A stretch of 64,000 bases of DNA. Source: Agriotes lineatus (lineage: Eukaryota; Arthropoda; Insecta; Coleoptera; Elateridae). The stretch spans positions 1-64,000 of the forward strand of contig CALNHX010007431.1 of assembly GCA_940337035.1 (NCBI GenBank). The letters are read 5' to 3'. Under the pieces are notes generated by a model, which had not been told where the DNA came from, did not search any database, and worked only from the letters and a program-made list of their open reading frames with translations. The position numbers were made by a program, and so were the translations under genes. This document shows, one piece after another, positions 35,443-46,410 of the stretch; position 1 is the first letter of the stretch, and each line of letters begins with the position of its first letter.

Positions 35443-36215
35443 CTCTTACCAAGCTAGTAATGTTAAATACTATAACTCTAACAAAGCATCTAAATTCTTT
35501 TAAAAGTTTGACCATTTTTAAGGCTAACGATTACAACATTTTTAACAAAGACGCAAGTCCCATCTTCCACTCTGATATTTACCCTCTGTTGAAGTTGACA
35601 CCTGCTTCTATAGAAGTTACTATTTTATCGGTAGACCTTCATATAATAGCTCTGTGATGATAAGTCACGTACCAAGTGCCGTTCGCTGGATGTCACTGTT
35701 TTAAATATTTATATTTTTGTCTGCACTAAATACGAGTTTTGGTTCGAAAATTTATTTTAGTTCAGTTTCTTGCAGTTCACATGCGGGTGAGTTTCCAGTG
35801 TCATAAAAGTGGTTTCATGTTTAACTATGTAAATAATAAGAAGAGTGTTATACAGGCGAACAATTTTTATATCATATTAGATAGTCTAGTAACATCTATT
35901 GAAGAACGATGAAAATGCTATTTATACATCTTAGTCTTTGCTTACATTCCAAACATTTTAAAAATTGCCTTAGAGCTCAACTAATATCATAGACGAAGTT
36001 CACCAAAAATATCAACCTTTTTTGAATAATTTCGTATCGGAAACTGGATCATGGTACGGTTTCTGGGAAATGAAACCGCATGTAAACTATTGTGATACAG
36101 TGTGAGTACTAAAAAGTGGGGAAAGAGCGGGAAATTTTGAATTAAATCTTAGTAATTTTTTGCTTTTATGTTTCTCGCAGGTGTATCACCCTAACTTTCT
36201 GGTTACATGTCAGTG
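35443..36215. other. AT-rich intergenic stretch
   Basis: Nothing recognised. Confidence 0.35.
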
Positions 36216-36290
36216 GTGGCACTGTAAGACTATGTCAAATTCGAGGTTAGCAGGTTGGTTTTTGCGTCAGTTTTGACACAAACTGGGGCA
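36216..36290. repeat. Fragment of the 20.5-kb hairpin MITE
   Basis: GGCACTGTAAGACTATGTCA, AATTCGAGGTTAGCAGGTT, GCGTCAGTTTTGACACAAA match the inner arm and loop of 20531-20789. Confidence 0.7.
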
Positions 36291-37459
36291 GTACTTTTTC
36301 ACCTTTTCTGACCTTTCGTCAAGTCTGAACCCCTCCTTTCTTTCACCCATCCTATAATTCAGGTCCTTGGCTGAAGAGGGACTCCAGTTCGCTATAGCAG
36401 CCCGCCCCCAGTTGGAAGAATTGAATTGACCCTTTACCTTTTAGGATGTAACCTTCAGATAAGAAATTGGTCAATTGAATATTGATTGTTGTATACACGG
36501 TTTTAATAAAAACATGATACATGTACTAAGCTATGCTGGAAAAAAGTGCTCATATCCAAAGTGATTACAATAACCCATTACTTAGTTAATTACAATTTGT
36601 GCAGAGTGTAGCAGTTTTAAGTTAAATTGAAACTTGTGATAGCAGTTGGGTTAACAGCGCTATCATGTTGTTACAATAATATCGCAGAATAGAAAACAGC
36701 TCTACATTATGTAATGGCTTCCATTACTCCACATGTTTAGTCTAAAGTAGTTAGCGTTTGGAAGTCATGCTGCATCCAGTCATACCTTTCTCTCTGCCTG
36801 TAGAGAGTTTCAGTATGCAGCAACGCCGGGGAAAATGCCTCTGCCGTCATTATTAGGAAAACCCAACGGAAACGAGGCGTAACAAATTAACAGACAGCTT
36901 GCTGTTTGCACCTACGGATTGGTAAGTATTAGGCTTTAACAAAGCTCCGAAAGGGTACAAAGCAGGATAAAAATAAATGCGGCAGGCAAATTTGCAAAAT
37001 AATTTTTCCCGTGATGTAGCAAGCAGCAAATTTAAATTATATAATAAACACAGTCGCTGTCACAACTTCGATGTAATTCGTTGATTGGGGCGGTTTATAA
37101 GGGCTCTAAAAACGTGTATTGTCCTATTAAATAATTTGCATGTTATAACGGGATTGCGAATTCTGAGAGCCGCTAACTGCGATGCCTCTATTTCATTCGT
37201 AAATTATAATGGTGTATTGTAGAATCTGAATATCGCGTAATTAAATTAAATGTATGCAATCGCGTCGCTATTGTGTGGCTAATCCCTTTTGTAACAGAAA
37301 CGAATGGAACTGGAATCTCAGGATTCAGCAGCACTGAGACTCATTCAACCAACACGTGGCGGCTTCTAAGTAGGCACTGGCAAGGAAATTACAGAAAAAT
37401 AAATGGCTTCGTAAATGCTCAATTTGCGTCACTAACTTGCTGACTTCTCGAGTTAGGCT
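36291..37459. other. Intergenic stretch with one GC-rich block
   Basis: 36300-36420 is unusually GC-rich (CAGCCCGCCCCCAGTTGG) and may be a fragment of another dispersed repeat. No gene recognised. Confidence 0.3.
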
Positions 37460-38631
37460 TAGTGCTTACAATACCGGGAATCCGGGATCCTAAATACCGG
37501 AATCCAGGACGAATTGTGTTCGGTATTGAAAACCAGTTTTGATGTAAAAAATACCGGTATTTCGGTATTAACATATTCCTACAGAAATTACACTTTATAA
37601 AAAAATATTTAACGCAGGTAAAAATGAAACATATCTCATGATGTGACCAATAAATCATTATTTACACATAAACACAGTGTCAGTGACAACTTTCTCATAG
37701 AGGCTCATCAGTATAACACATAACCCACATAATATAAAACAAGTCTATATCAATAGAAATGTAAACGGATCCCAGAATGGGTAGCTCAATTCCACAGTTC
37801 AGACAGTTCTCACGCCCAGCGTGGTGCGACGGCTCGCGCGACTTAATAAACAACATACTCCTACTCCAGGTTTTGACTTTAATAAAGAAAATTAATATTT
37901 TATGGACAATTTTAATTTATTTGTTAGTTGGTTTATTAGTTACACATAAAAAACTTAATTTTGTTATATTTATAGAGTTTATTATTTGTTATGTTTGTCA
38001 TCTACTCTATTTATTAGTAGCTTCAGCGTACTTATGCGAACGTTTTGTCCGTCCGTCCGTCTGTCTGGATCGCCTGTAACTTTCGAACGGCTACAGATAT
38101 CGAAATTTTGAAAGGGGGCAAAGTTGTTGCTAAGGTCCCGAGCACCTTCATGCGCTATTTGGTTTTGGCGAAAGGTGGCGATTTTCCACTTTGCAAAATT
38201 TCCAAGCATTTTAGCACAGTGGCGGCTTGTCCACTTGGCGCCATCTACAGAACTTCGGTGGTCACGTTTTGAACTACACATTCTGGGTGCACTATAATTC
38301 CACTTGGCGCCATCTACAGAAGTTCGGTGGCCACGTTTTGAACTACACATTCTGAAGCTACTCTTTAGATCTGTAGTTGAGCAGCTTATTTATGTACTTA
38401 TAAAGAACAAAATAAGTTAATGGTTTCATTTTGTAGTCAACTTTAATTTTAAAAATAAGTTTTAATTTGTTTTGATTGGATATAATTTTTAAATATGCAG
38501 TAATAACTAGATAAAAATCTAATAAGTACATTTTCTAATAGCAACACAGGGGTTAATACCGGTATCCCGGTATTAAACATTTTGAATGCCGAAGACCGAT
38601 ATTAAAATTTAGCCCGGTATTGTAAGCACTA
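37460..38631. mobile_element. Non-autonomous DNA transposon, hAT-like ends
   Basis: Terminal repeats TAGTGCTTACAATACCGGG (37460-37478) and their inverse (38613-38631) match over 19 bases. Subterminal TTCGGTATTAAC / GTTAATACCGG repeats also face each other. The interior has a (GTCC)n/(GTCT)n run at about 38047-38066 and a 55-bp segment (CCACTTGGCGCCATCTACAG) repeated at about 38230 and 38300. The TAGTG start suggests hAT, but I find no clean 8-bp duplication. No transposase. Confidence 0.75.
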
Positions 38632-38789
38632 GCTTCGGCTGTTGTTAAGAATCGTAATATAGTTTATTTATCTACCTAATTTTGAAAAAATGGGCGAATA
38701 CTTAGCAGGCCTTGAGAAGTTACACATCTGCAATTTAAAAAAAAGACGAGCCTGCAAAAATTATCGACGCATTAGCGTCAGGTGTTCAA

Positions 38790-39790
38790 CTACAAGACCC
38801 TACGAAAGGCTCTGAAAACAAAGAAGTGAAGAGCAATTTACAGAGTCAGAGGTACAAGAAGGATTCAGTTCAGGGCGATAGTATATCAACGACGTATTTA
38901 CACATGTAAAAATATGATGGAAAAGGCTAAAGAAATGGGAAAAAACAGCCATCTGGCGTTTATCAACTTACAGCAAACATGTTACAGAGCTATTAAATAA
39001 GTAAGAATTTCGTAGACCTATAGGTAATGATACCCCGTGTATGTTTCTATTTGCCGAAGACGAAGCAGGCTCAAAATATATATTACAAAAACAAAAACCA
39101 GAATACAAAAAAATATGGCCTAGTAATAGATTGCATATAAACTTTTACAGTGAAGATTTTAGTCAATTATGGTCAAATTTTGTTACATAAAAAGATACTC
39201 GCATTTTGAATCATTAAGGTCAGTAGTTTTCGAGATAAAACTAAACCTAAACGCGCAGATTCACTACTTTAGGGGCGTAGTCTACTTATAGTAGTAATGT
39301 GTTTCCCTTTACTTTTTTCGGAGCTCTAGGTCTCTTACGAAGTATTTCCGGATCTTGTTTATATGAATTCTTTTTATTGTATTGATGAGTACTATTACCC
39401 CTTAAAGTTTGCTACACTGCTCTTTATAACCTGTATATGGAGCGATTCTAGATAGCACAATTATTTAGCTACGCAGGAGATACATGGAAACTAAATAAAA
39501 AAGAAAAATTTGGTTTTTATAACCCTTGAACTAGACTACTGGCGAAGAAGTTTTCGCAGCTAGAGACTAGTTATGATAGAACATACCAGGAATGAGAGAA
39601 TAAGGAAAATTAGAAATGTAGAAGAGAAAACGCTAGATGAAATAGTAAATAAAAGACTAACGTAGTTCAGCCATCTCTAACAAACGGACAACACCAGATA
39701 GCCGAAAAAGTGTGCCAGTAGATCCCTCCAGAACGACGGAGCCATGGAGGACCTCCTTGACACTTGAAAATGAAAGTAAAAGAAGCCATG
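38790..39790 (+). pseudogene. Decayed LINE reverse transcriptase and tail, internally deleted
   Basis: Plus-strand frames give QEGFSSGR..INDVFTHVK, KAKEMGKNSHLAFINLQQTC (RT KAFD region), MFLFAEDEAGSKYILQKQKP with YKKIWP (the ADD box, D to E), then after a gap of about 400 bp DYWRRSFRS-like, HTRNERIRKIRNVEEKTLDE, IVNKRLT and TDNTR-PKK. Together these follow the order of an insect LINE RT and its C-terminal tail, with several stops and at least one large deletion. Confidence 0.7.
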
Positions 39791-40437
39791 GGCCCCAACG
39801 GGCTCTAAGACTGTTACTATGTAAATGGAAAGTTGTGGAAGTCAAGAAACAAGAAATATTTAAATTGTATGTTAGGTTAAAGTATCCAAAGGGCGGCAAT
39901 GTAGTTCAGAAGGAATAAGTTGAAATTCGGAAAAAGCTACATCTGGTAGCTGACGTAAACCTGTCTCTTTTGACACCTCACTTTTGCCGTATATCATGTT
40001 GATGGGCGGATTCTCTTTCTTTAAGTTGCGGCGTTACATTTAATGCGCGCTCTGTGGTTATACTGTCTTTCTCTTTCGTTTGTAAGAAAGGTCAAGACGG
40101 CGGCTTTAAACCCTTATGTTCGGCTGCTGCAGGTACTGTCTACTGTAATTTAATCCTCTGCTTATTGTCTACTAAACTGGGATGTTTTTTTGTCCGCGCA
40201 TTATAGGCGAAAGTGGCCTGTTTTAAAAAACCGTTAGCTTGAGTTGGGCCGGCAGGCAGTTTTTTAAGAAATTTTGCAAGTTCCCATTATCCTTTGTTTT
40301 GAAGCGGGCGGTGGATGTTTTATTAGAGCCGCTTGTAAAAATCACGTTGCGTATCGGGGACGGGACAGATTGAAAAAAGAATTTTTAAATGAGCCTGGCT
40401 TTCTAGTATTAAAATAATGCAAGGCCCATGATCAGAT
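39791..40437. other. Intergenic stretch
   Basis: Moderately GC-rich between 39940 and 40330; no gene or repeat recognised. Confidence 0.3.
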
Positions 40438-40589
40438 ATCAGAATTAGTGATGGGCATAACCGGACAATTTTCATAACCGAATTATTTGCATTCCAATGA
40501 TATTAATAACCGAATGATTATTTGAACAATCATTCGAATAAATTTTGGCTCTCGATTCGTTTCGATTAAGTCAGCCGGTTTGCCGGTTG

Positions 40590-40672
40590 GCGGTTCACTG
40601 TCATCTGCATCGACATCGGTTCGCCGTTATCTGCATCGACATCGGTTCACCGACATCTGCATCGACATCGTA
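40590..40672. repeat. Minisatellite, ~30-bp unit, three copies
   Basis: CATCTGCATCGACATCG recurs three times with TTCRCCG spacers inside the hAT element. Confidence 0.85.
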
Positions 40673-40707
40673 ACTTGCAGATAGCAGAGCAACCAAAACA
40701 TAATATG

Positions 40708-41328
40708 TACGGTCGGCGCCTTAGAAATCGGGACACGCAATATGTTCTTCTAGTCTTTGGAGTATTCTTGCTCCGGTTACTTCATTAATGTGAGATGGCA
40801 TTTCATAATTGACAAACAATAAACAATCTGACGTTACAATTAAAACCATAATAACTGTAAAATAGTAATTTATTATACAAGACGACATTTTATCCAAGAG
40901 TGAATCGTTTAACGTCGAGACGAAGTCGAGACGTTAATGATTCAAGAGTGGATAGAAATAACTTTATCGTCGTGTATAATACAATATTTTTTTCTATAGC
41001 AAGAACTTGAACAATTTCAAAAGAAAATAAGGACAGTCAATCACATTTAAAAATGTCAGCAGGTAGACTGGGTTGCTACGATAATACGAAGCAGTCATAT
41101 TTAATTTAAACAAAAGTTAAAAAATTAAATTACTTTATCTATCCTAGATATTAAAGTGTTACTTTATCTACCCTTGCTGTTAAAGTAAAACTTGACCTTT
41201 TGTTTTGAGTTGATAAAAGCACACTTTAACATGAGCTATAGAAAAAACCCAGTTTATACACTTAAAAAAATACATGCAAAATATATCATAATAGTGTGTA
41301 GTGCCCGATTTCTAAGGCGCCGACCGTA
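40708..41328. mobile_element. TA-flanked transposon nested in the hAT element
   Basis: CGGTCGGCGCCTTAGAAATC starts at 40710 and its inverse ends at 41326, with TA on both sides; the inverse match is 23 or more bases. It contains a variable-stem hairpin element (40865-41250). Confidence 0.88.
40865..41250. repeat. Variable-stem hairpin element
   Basis: ATAGTAATTTATTATACAAG opens the palindrome 40872-40980 (centre AACGTCGAGACGAAGTCGAGACGTT region). TATAATACAATATTTTTTTC and TATAGC follow it, and GCTATAGAAAAAA closes the second segment at about 41250. Same plan as 50.99-51.76 kb. Confidence 0.7.
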
Positions 41329-42291
41329 AATTATGTGTTATGTATTGGAAATTAAGAGGTATTTATTAAGAAGTGTAGAAAGAAAGAAATATGCGGGATT
41401 GCTTGCTAATCGCAATAAAAACAGTGGTAAAACGTTTATCTTTATCGATCGGACGGGTTAAAGGCGCCGCCTCTTGTTTTGAACCTTTGGAGATGTAAGC
41501 AAATAAAAAATTGTTTTATAGTTTGATGCGTTTGCAGCTTTTAGGCGTTCAGGTTTCAGGTCCCCAGAATTTAATAATTTGATATTTTTTATGATAGGAC
41601 GTAGGTACGCGATAACCAAATGGTGTTTTCAGTACAACCTGATTTGTTTATGAGTTATGACGTATTTATATTTACAGAATTTTGAGCACTGCGTAGGTCG
41701 CTGAGATATGGCACGTAGTACCTTTGAATAGAGGTTTTATATTCAAAGCGTAGTACGTATCAGCATGAGGTTATTTTTCATTCGAATACTTGGAACGAAA
41801 ACCGAGTTACATAGGTTATTTCAATAATCGGATAACCGGTTATTTTTCATTCGAATAAGCCCATCACTAATCAGAATCATATCAAGCAATACCAAATTGT
41901 ATAGTACTGTGATCATTTTTATGTTCAGCAAACATTTCTTATTCTGAATTCTCCATAGTCTGAAAAAATACATTTCGTCAAATGTAATTTTTTATTAAAA
42001 CTACTATTAATTTATGAATGTCCAAATGGGTTCCATCACGTAAATTCATATTTTGATTATATTCTCGATGCCTGGTATTCAAAGCTGGTTGATATTAGCA
42101 ATCGACCACAAAGATAGAAAGGGAGGGATGTATGGAGGCATAATAGTTACTTGAACTTTAAATATATCATTAACTACAAAAATAATTGTGCCCAAGACCC
42201 TAACAATTATGGCACATAAATCGTAAAAAAACAAATAATCTAACCTACCTATTAGACAAATTGGGATATTATACGGAATGATACCCTAGAC

Positions 42292-43396
42292 CAGTGATTC
42301 CCAAAGTGGGCGATATCGCCCCTCGGGAGGCGCTGGAACGATCCAGGGGGGTGATAGTAGCCTCGGGTGCATTTGGGGGGCGGTGAATAAAAATAAGGGG
42401 GCTGTGAAAGCTGGAGAAGAGAAGATAAGAAAATTTAGAAAAACCATTCATACATATTTCATCTGTTGTGTAACATAATGTAACATTGTTTTTCGACGAC
42501 TGACATCGAAAGTAGATTTTTCTCACTGTCATTTGACAACAGAAAGTTGACATTTGCCGCTGAGCATACGTTTTCATCACTTTGCCGCTCGCCGAGCGTT
42601 TTGGGTTTCCACATGAACAAAATAGGTAGCCACGTCCGAATGTTTCCTTGACAACGCCCGTCATTTGTCGAAATAATTGCGTCACATGTCTAATAGACTG
42701 CGCGAGCAATGTTAACTTAATTGTCAATTAATATTTGCAATAAAATGAAATATGATATTTTCCATTAATAATATGCTCACTCGTCGAAAAAATAGTATGT
42801 ATGTTTCGAGCTAAAAGTGCGCTTGCCGCTTTTGCATGATTATTGCTGGTTTCAGCTTTGCCTCAACCAGCAATATTCATGCGCAAGCGGCAAGAATGCA
42901 CTTTCAGCTCTTAACATACAATATAGTATTTCCAAATAAACACACAAAATGCTAGTTACAGATTTATTTATTCCATGAAGACTATTTATCATTATTAAAT
43001 GTTCTTATTCTACTTTATGCCATTTTTTACTTTAATTATTCACTCTGTTTATTCTCCGCTTCTTTAATTTTACTTTATCACACACTTTAATACACCATCC
43101 AGAAAGTAAATACCATTATAATAAACGGTTTTTAGTATTCAAATTTGCTTTTACTCAAAATACAGGTTATAAATTCAGAAAAGATTTGTTTAATTTAAAA
43201 ATATCATTTTCTCTAGCAGTAAAAGTTTATACAAAATTTCTATATGGTATATTTTATTATAACAATTGTCAGTCTCAAGAAGCTACCACTACAATATCTT
43301 TCTGTTTGTTCGCTTAAAGAATGTAGATTTCCAGGGGGCGCTGAATATTTTTTTATTTTTTTTTTTTTTGAAAAAGGGGATGGTAGGCCAACGCTG
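42292..43396. mobile_element. Probable decayed hAT element
   Basis: Left end CAGTGATTCCCAAAGTGGGC is the typical hAT terminal sequence; right end reads in inverse CAGCGTTGGCCTACCATCCC. A GGGGGCGCTG motif lies inside both ends. Flanks CCCTAGAC and CATTACAC agree at 5 of 8 positions, as an old target duplication might. The 152-codon minus ORF at 42269-42727 crosses the terminal repeat and looks spurious. Confidence 0.55.
42791..42930. repeat. Palindromic element nested in the decayed hAT element
   Basis: AATAGTATGTATG...CATACAATATAGTATT, inner AAGTGCGCTTGCCGC/GCGGCAAGAATGCACTT, ATTGCTGGTTTCAGC centre. On the minus strand ATTTTTTCGACGAG follows, like the family junction. Confidence 0.7.
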
Positions 43397-44611
43397 CATT
43401 ACACAAAATTGAATTAGACAAATTGGCAGTTTACGAAACTGACGGATACGTTAAAGAAGTATATTCTTCAATTTATGCAAACTAGAAACCTACATGAACA
43501 GCAACAAAAATAAAAACAATAACAAAATTTAAGTGCCCTAAATGCTTCTTAGCGCTTAACAGGCATATCACTCGGTGCTTAAGCCGTAGCATGATGGATG
43601 GTGCAAAATGAAGCACTTCATTACAATTATCTAAAATGCAATTGACGACTTCTGAAAAACAAATTAAGCTTTTTGAAATACAATCGATGCCTTCTGAATT
43701 TCAATATCAAATGTTGGTGCAACTTTCTCAAATACACTGAATGCTTTCTAAAACAATATTGTGTTAAGTTAATTGCTTCGCAGTAATTGTTCTTATCACT
43801 ATGTTTCGGTATGTTGCGTTTTTCATCATTGATTTGGATTGTTTGGAGTTCTGGGTAGAGGATGAATTAGGTTCACGTGTAATTAGGCCTCAATATGTGG
43901 GCCTGTTGTGCTAGCTCCAAGTCGCCGTATGTATTGCGATGAATTGATTGATTGTATTATTTATTTGTAAACAAAATTTGATATAAGTTAAAATTTAGGG
44001 CAAATCCAATACACACAATTCTCAGATTATATTTTTATACTGTGCTCACTTCTTGCCTGTCATTAATGTAAGGCTGTTTAAAATGAAATGTATTGATTAC
44101 TGTTAAAAATAAATGGTTAAATGCCCCTCTTTCTATTTTATCTAACTGCAATATTTATTACGCTAGCTCTCGGCGAACACAAAACTGCTTATCTCAGGTT
44201 GAGTTCTGAAATTCACTATATTCTCAAATTTTAGGTTATTTGTCTCAAAGTAGCTCATTTGCTCGTTCTTAGTAAATAATTCACAACCTCGTAAGTTGAC
44301 AGATGAACACAAAATTGTTTGTGCGTACAGCGTGTATTTGAACGTTTAAAATCGTGAAATTATGTGAGAAACCGTCAGGTAAATAATGTGAGTATTCCCG
44401 CTTGGCAACTAAAAACTCGCCTTTATTGTTAGGATGACGTAGAACCCACGTCAACTTTCACTTGTTCTGCTAGTACTTGAAAAACCGCCGATTTCGCAAA
44501 ATTTTATGACGCCAAGGCTTTTACGGACTATTACGGCGTAGCTGGACCGTTGGATAAGCGATATGCCTCTTCGGCAAGGTTTAATCTCGTATTTAAGTAG
44601 TTTACCCGGAC
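43397..44611. other. AT-rich intergenic stretch
   Basis: No gene or repeat recognised. Confidence 0.35.
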
Positions 44612-44969
44612 TCAGACACTCGAATTGCAGGCATTCCTACCTTTTTTAAAATTAGCCATCCCCGCTCGAAGAAGCTTAGGGCGACGCCGTTTGAATTTCT
44701 GCCTCTGGTTCCGCTTTCCTGGCTTCAGATGTTGACAACGACATTCTTGCAGACACCGCTGATGTCCCTGATTGCTGACCTCTGGGATCCGATGTCCACT
44801 CGAAGTCGGATTGGAAAAATGTAAATTTTTCGTTGCGGAACTTCCCACAAACGATAGTACAACTGCTCGGACACTTAGGCAATAAAATGGACCACTTTTT
44901 ATCTTGGTAATACACTTTTATTGTTATAAAAACATCAACTAAAGGTTGAGCACAAATTCGACAAGGCAC
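44612..44969 (-). other. Two overlapping unassigned ORFs in a GC-richer block
   Basis: Minus-strand ORFs of 97 codons (44676-44969, ATG start, MPCRICAQPLVDVF) and 78 codons (44612-44848) overlap in two frames. The first has several cysteines (CRIC, CPSSC) and a Ser/Glu-rich end. No family recognised. It may be an exon, a relic or chance. Confidence 0.2.
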
Positions 44970-45164
44970 ATTAATTTCTATTTTTCAATAGTTCTCCTTG
45001 TTACTAACAAAAAAGCATCAGGTTGCTATGATACGGTGTTCTTTTACTATTAATTGGAAATTGGTTTTGACAATATTAACAACAAATAGAATAAAGTTTG
45101 ATTACACAAATAAAAAATCTAACATTTTCTTAAATCTAAAATATAGTTTTTTGCTTATAAATAG

Positions 45165-46215
45165 TATTGTTCTTTCGAGTTGCACTCACAAACGTTTTTA
45201 ATTTCACTGCTCTGCTCTTTTCTACTTTGTTTTTAATACACTGGTATCCGAGTTCATCATTTTCACGCTTGCTTCTCTTCTGTTGCCTACATTCATGATT
45301 GCTCTTTGCAATTTTCTAGATTATCCTTATCTTTAATCTACCCGTCAGATTGCTCACAATTTTCACTGTCCTTTGCTTTTATTGATAACTACGCTCATTT
45401 ATATCCACATAACAACCTTTCGTGTCAACTACTTTCATTTGGTCTGGCTTTAAATGTGCACAAACATATCATTTTAATGATATTACTTTATTCAAAAGCC
45501 AAATTCAAACCCTCTGAAATATGCTTTGCTTTTGCGTGCCTTTATCCGACTAATTATCGTTTCTCGCATCTTATTACCAATGCATTTAATACTTTGATTA
45601 TTTATTGTTTGAGGCTTTCGCGGTTACTCGAATTATTCTCCTTAGCATAGAATTTCGGATTAGACCGCGTAGTATTTGTATATGAACACCCAGCATTTTC
45701 TGGCTTAATGTGCCTTGCACCTTGTGAAGTCGAGCAAAAACGCGCGCGATGGCCATGCTCTTTGGTGGATCGTGTTGTTTGAGTATCTTGAGAACGAGGA
45801 TACTTAGGCAGATTTGGCCGTTTTGCTGTTTGTGCATCCATATTCACTAACGTTTCGCAAGACCTTGCAGCTTGCATCATCAGAGTGAAAGTCGCACTTT
45901 CACAGCAAAACGGCCAAATCTGCCTAAGTATCCTCGTTCTCAAGATACTCAAACAACACGATCCACCAAAGAGCATGGCCATCGCGCGGGTTTTTGCTCG
46001 ACTTCACAATGTGCAAGGCACATTAAGCCAGAAAATGCTGGGTGTTCATATACAAATACTACGCGGTCTAAGCCGAAATTCTATGCTAAGGAGAATAACT
46101 TTGATTATTGTTTAAATTTGCAATTATATAAAATATCCTAACTCTGTGCTTTATCGACTTGTTTAAATATTTTGCACTGCAAACGGAGCCACGTTATGGG
46201 CTTAATACCATTTCA
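45165..46215 (+). repeat. Dispersed repeat, copy 2, interrupted by a foldback
   Basis: Matches 27640-28170 in inverse orientation in two parts, 45165-45602 and 46098-46215; the break is the foldback 45603-46097. Contains the 114-codon frame starting at 45306. Confidence 0.8.
45603..46097. mobile_element. Foldback element with ~195-bp arms
   Basis: Left arm 45634-45828 and right arm 45901-46097 are almost perfect inverse copies (CCTTAGCATAG / CTATGCTAAGG outside, GGCCGTTTTGCTG / CAGCAAAACGGCC inside); loop 45829-45900. The direct repeat ACTTTGATTATT at 45591-45602 and 46098-46109 is the likely target duplication, supported by the uninterrupted copy at 27.7 kb. ORFs here read the arms twice. 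Confidence 0.9.
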
Positions 46216-46239
46216 GTATATGTTTTGTGCGTAGTCTTG

Positions 46240-46410
46240 TTACTCTACCTCATAGACCAAACAAAAGAGCGACGTTAATCGTATCTCCACGGTCACCCGG
46301 CCCAATACAGATCCAGTTATCTACGGAAAAGTTCTCTCTGTCCATGGATTCGAGCCGAGGACTTGCTTATTGCAAGCCTGGCACCCTATCCACTGCACCA
46401 CAGAAGTGAT
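46240..46410 (-). repeat. tRNA-derived SINE, family 3
   Basis: Minus strand: A box TGGTGCAGTGGATAGGGTGC, B box GGCTCGAATCCATGG, then a GC-rich body with TGGGCCGGGTGACCGTGGAG. The boxes are good matches to the Pol III consensus. Target duplications not resolved. Confidence 0.7.

Larger units (their letters stand above)
40446..41869. mobile_element. Non-autonomous hAT element with 8-bp target duplication
   Basis: Ends TAGTGATGGGC (40446) and GCCCATCACTA (41869) are inverse copies; subterminal ATAACCGG-type repeats follow (AACCGGTTATTTTTCATTCG near the right end). The perfect direct repeat ATCAGAAT flanks it at 40438-40445 and 41870-41877, the 8-bp duplication expected of hAT. It contains a 3-copy minisatellite (about 40590-40670) and a nested TA-flanked element. 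No transposase. Confidence 0.92.

Noticed and set aside
42269..42727. 152-codon minus-strand ORF
   Set aside because: It runs out through the terminal repeat of a hAT-like element and shows no domain; composition and position speak for chance.
45598..46141. Several 76-126 codon ORFs on both strands with the same peptides
   Set aside because: They read the two arms of one foldback element, so the same sequence appears on both strands.
46330..46410. A second tRNA gene on the minus strand
   Set aside because: tRNA-like head only; acceptor pairing is not convincing and a GC-rich SINE-type body follows.
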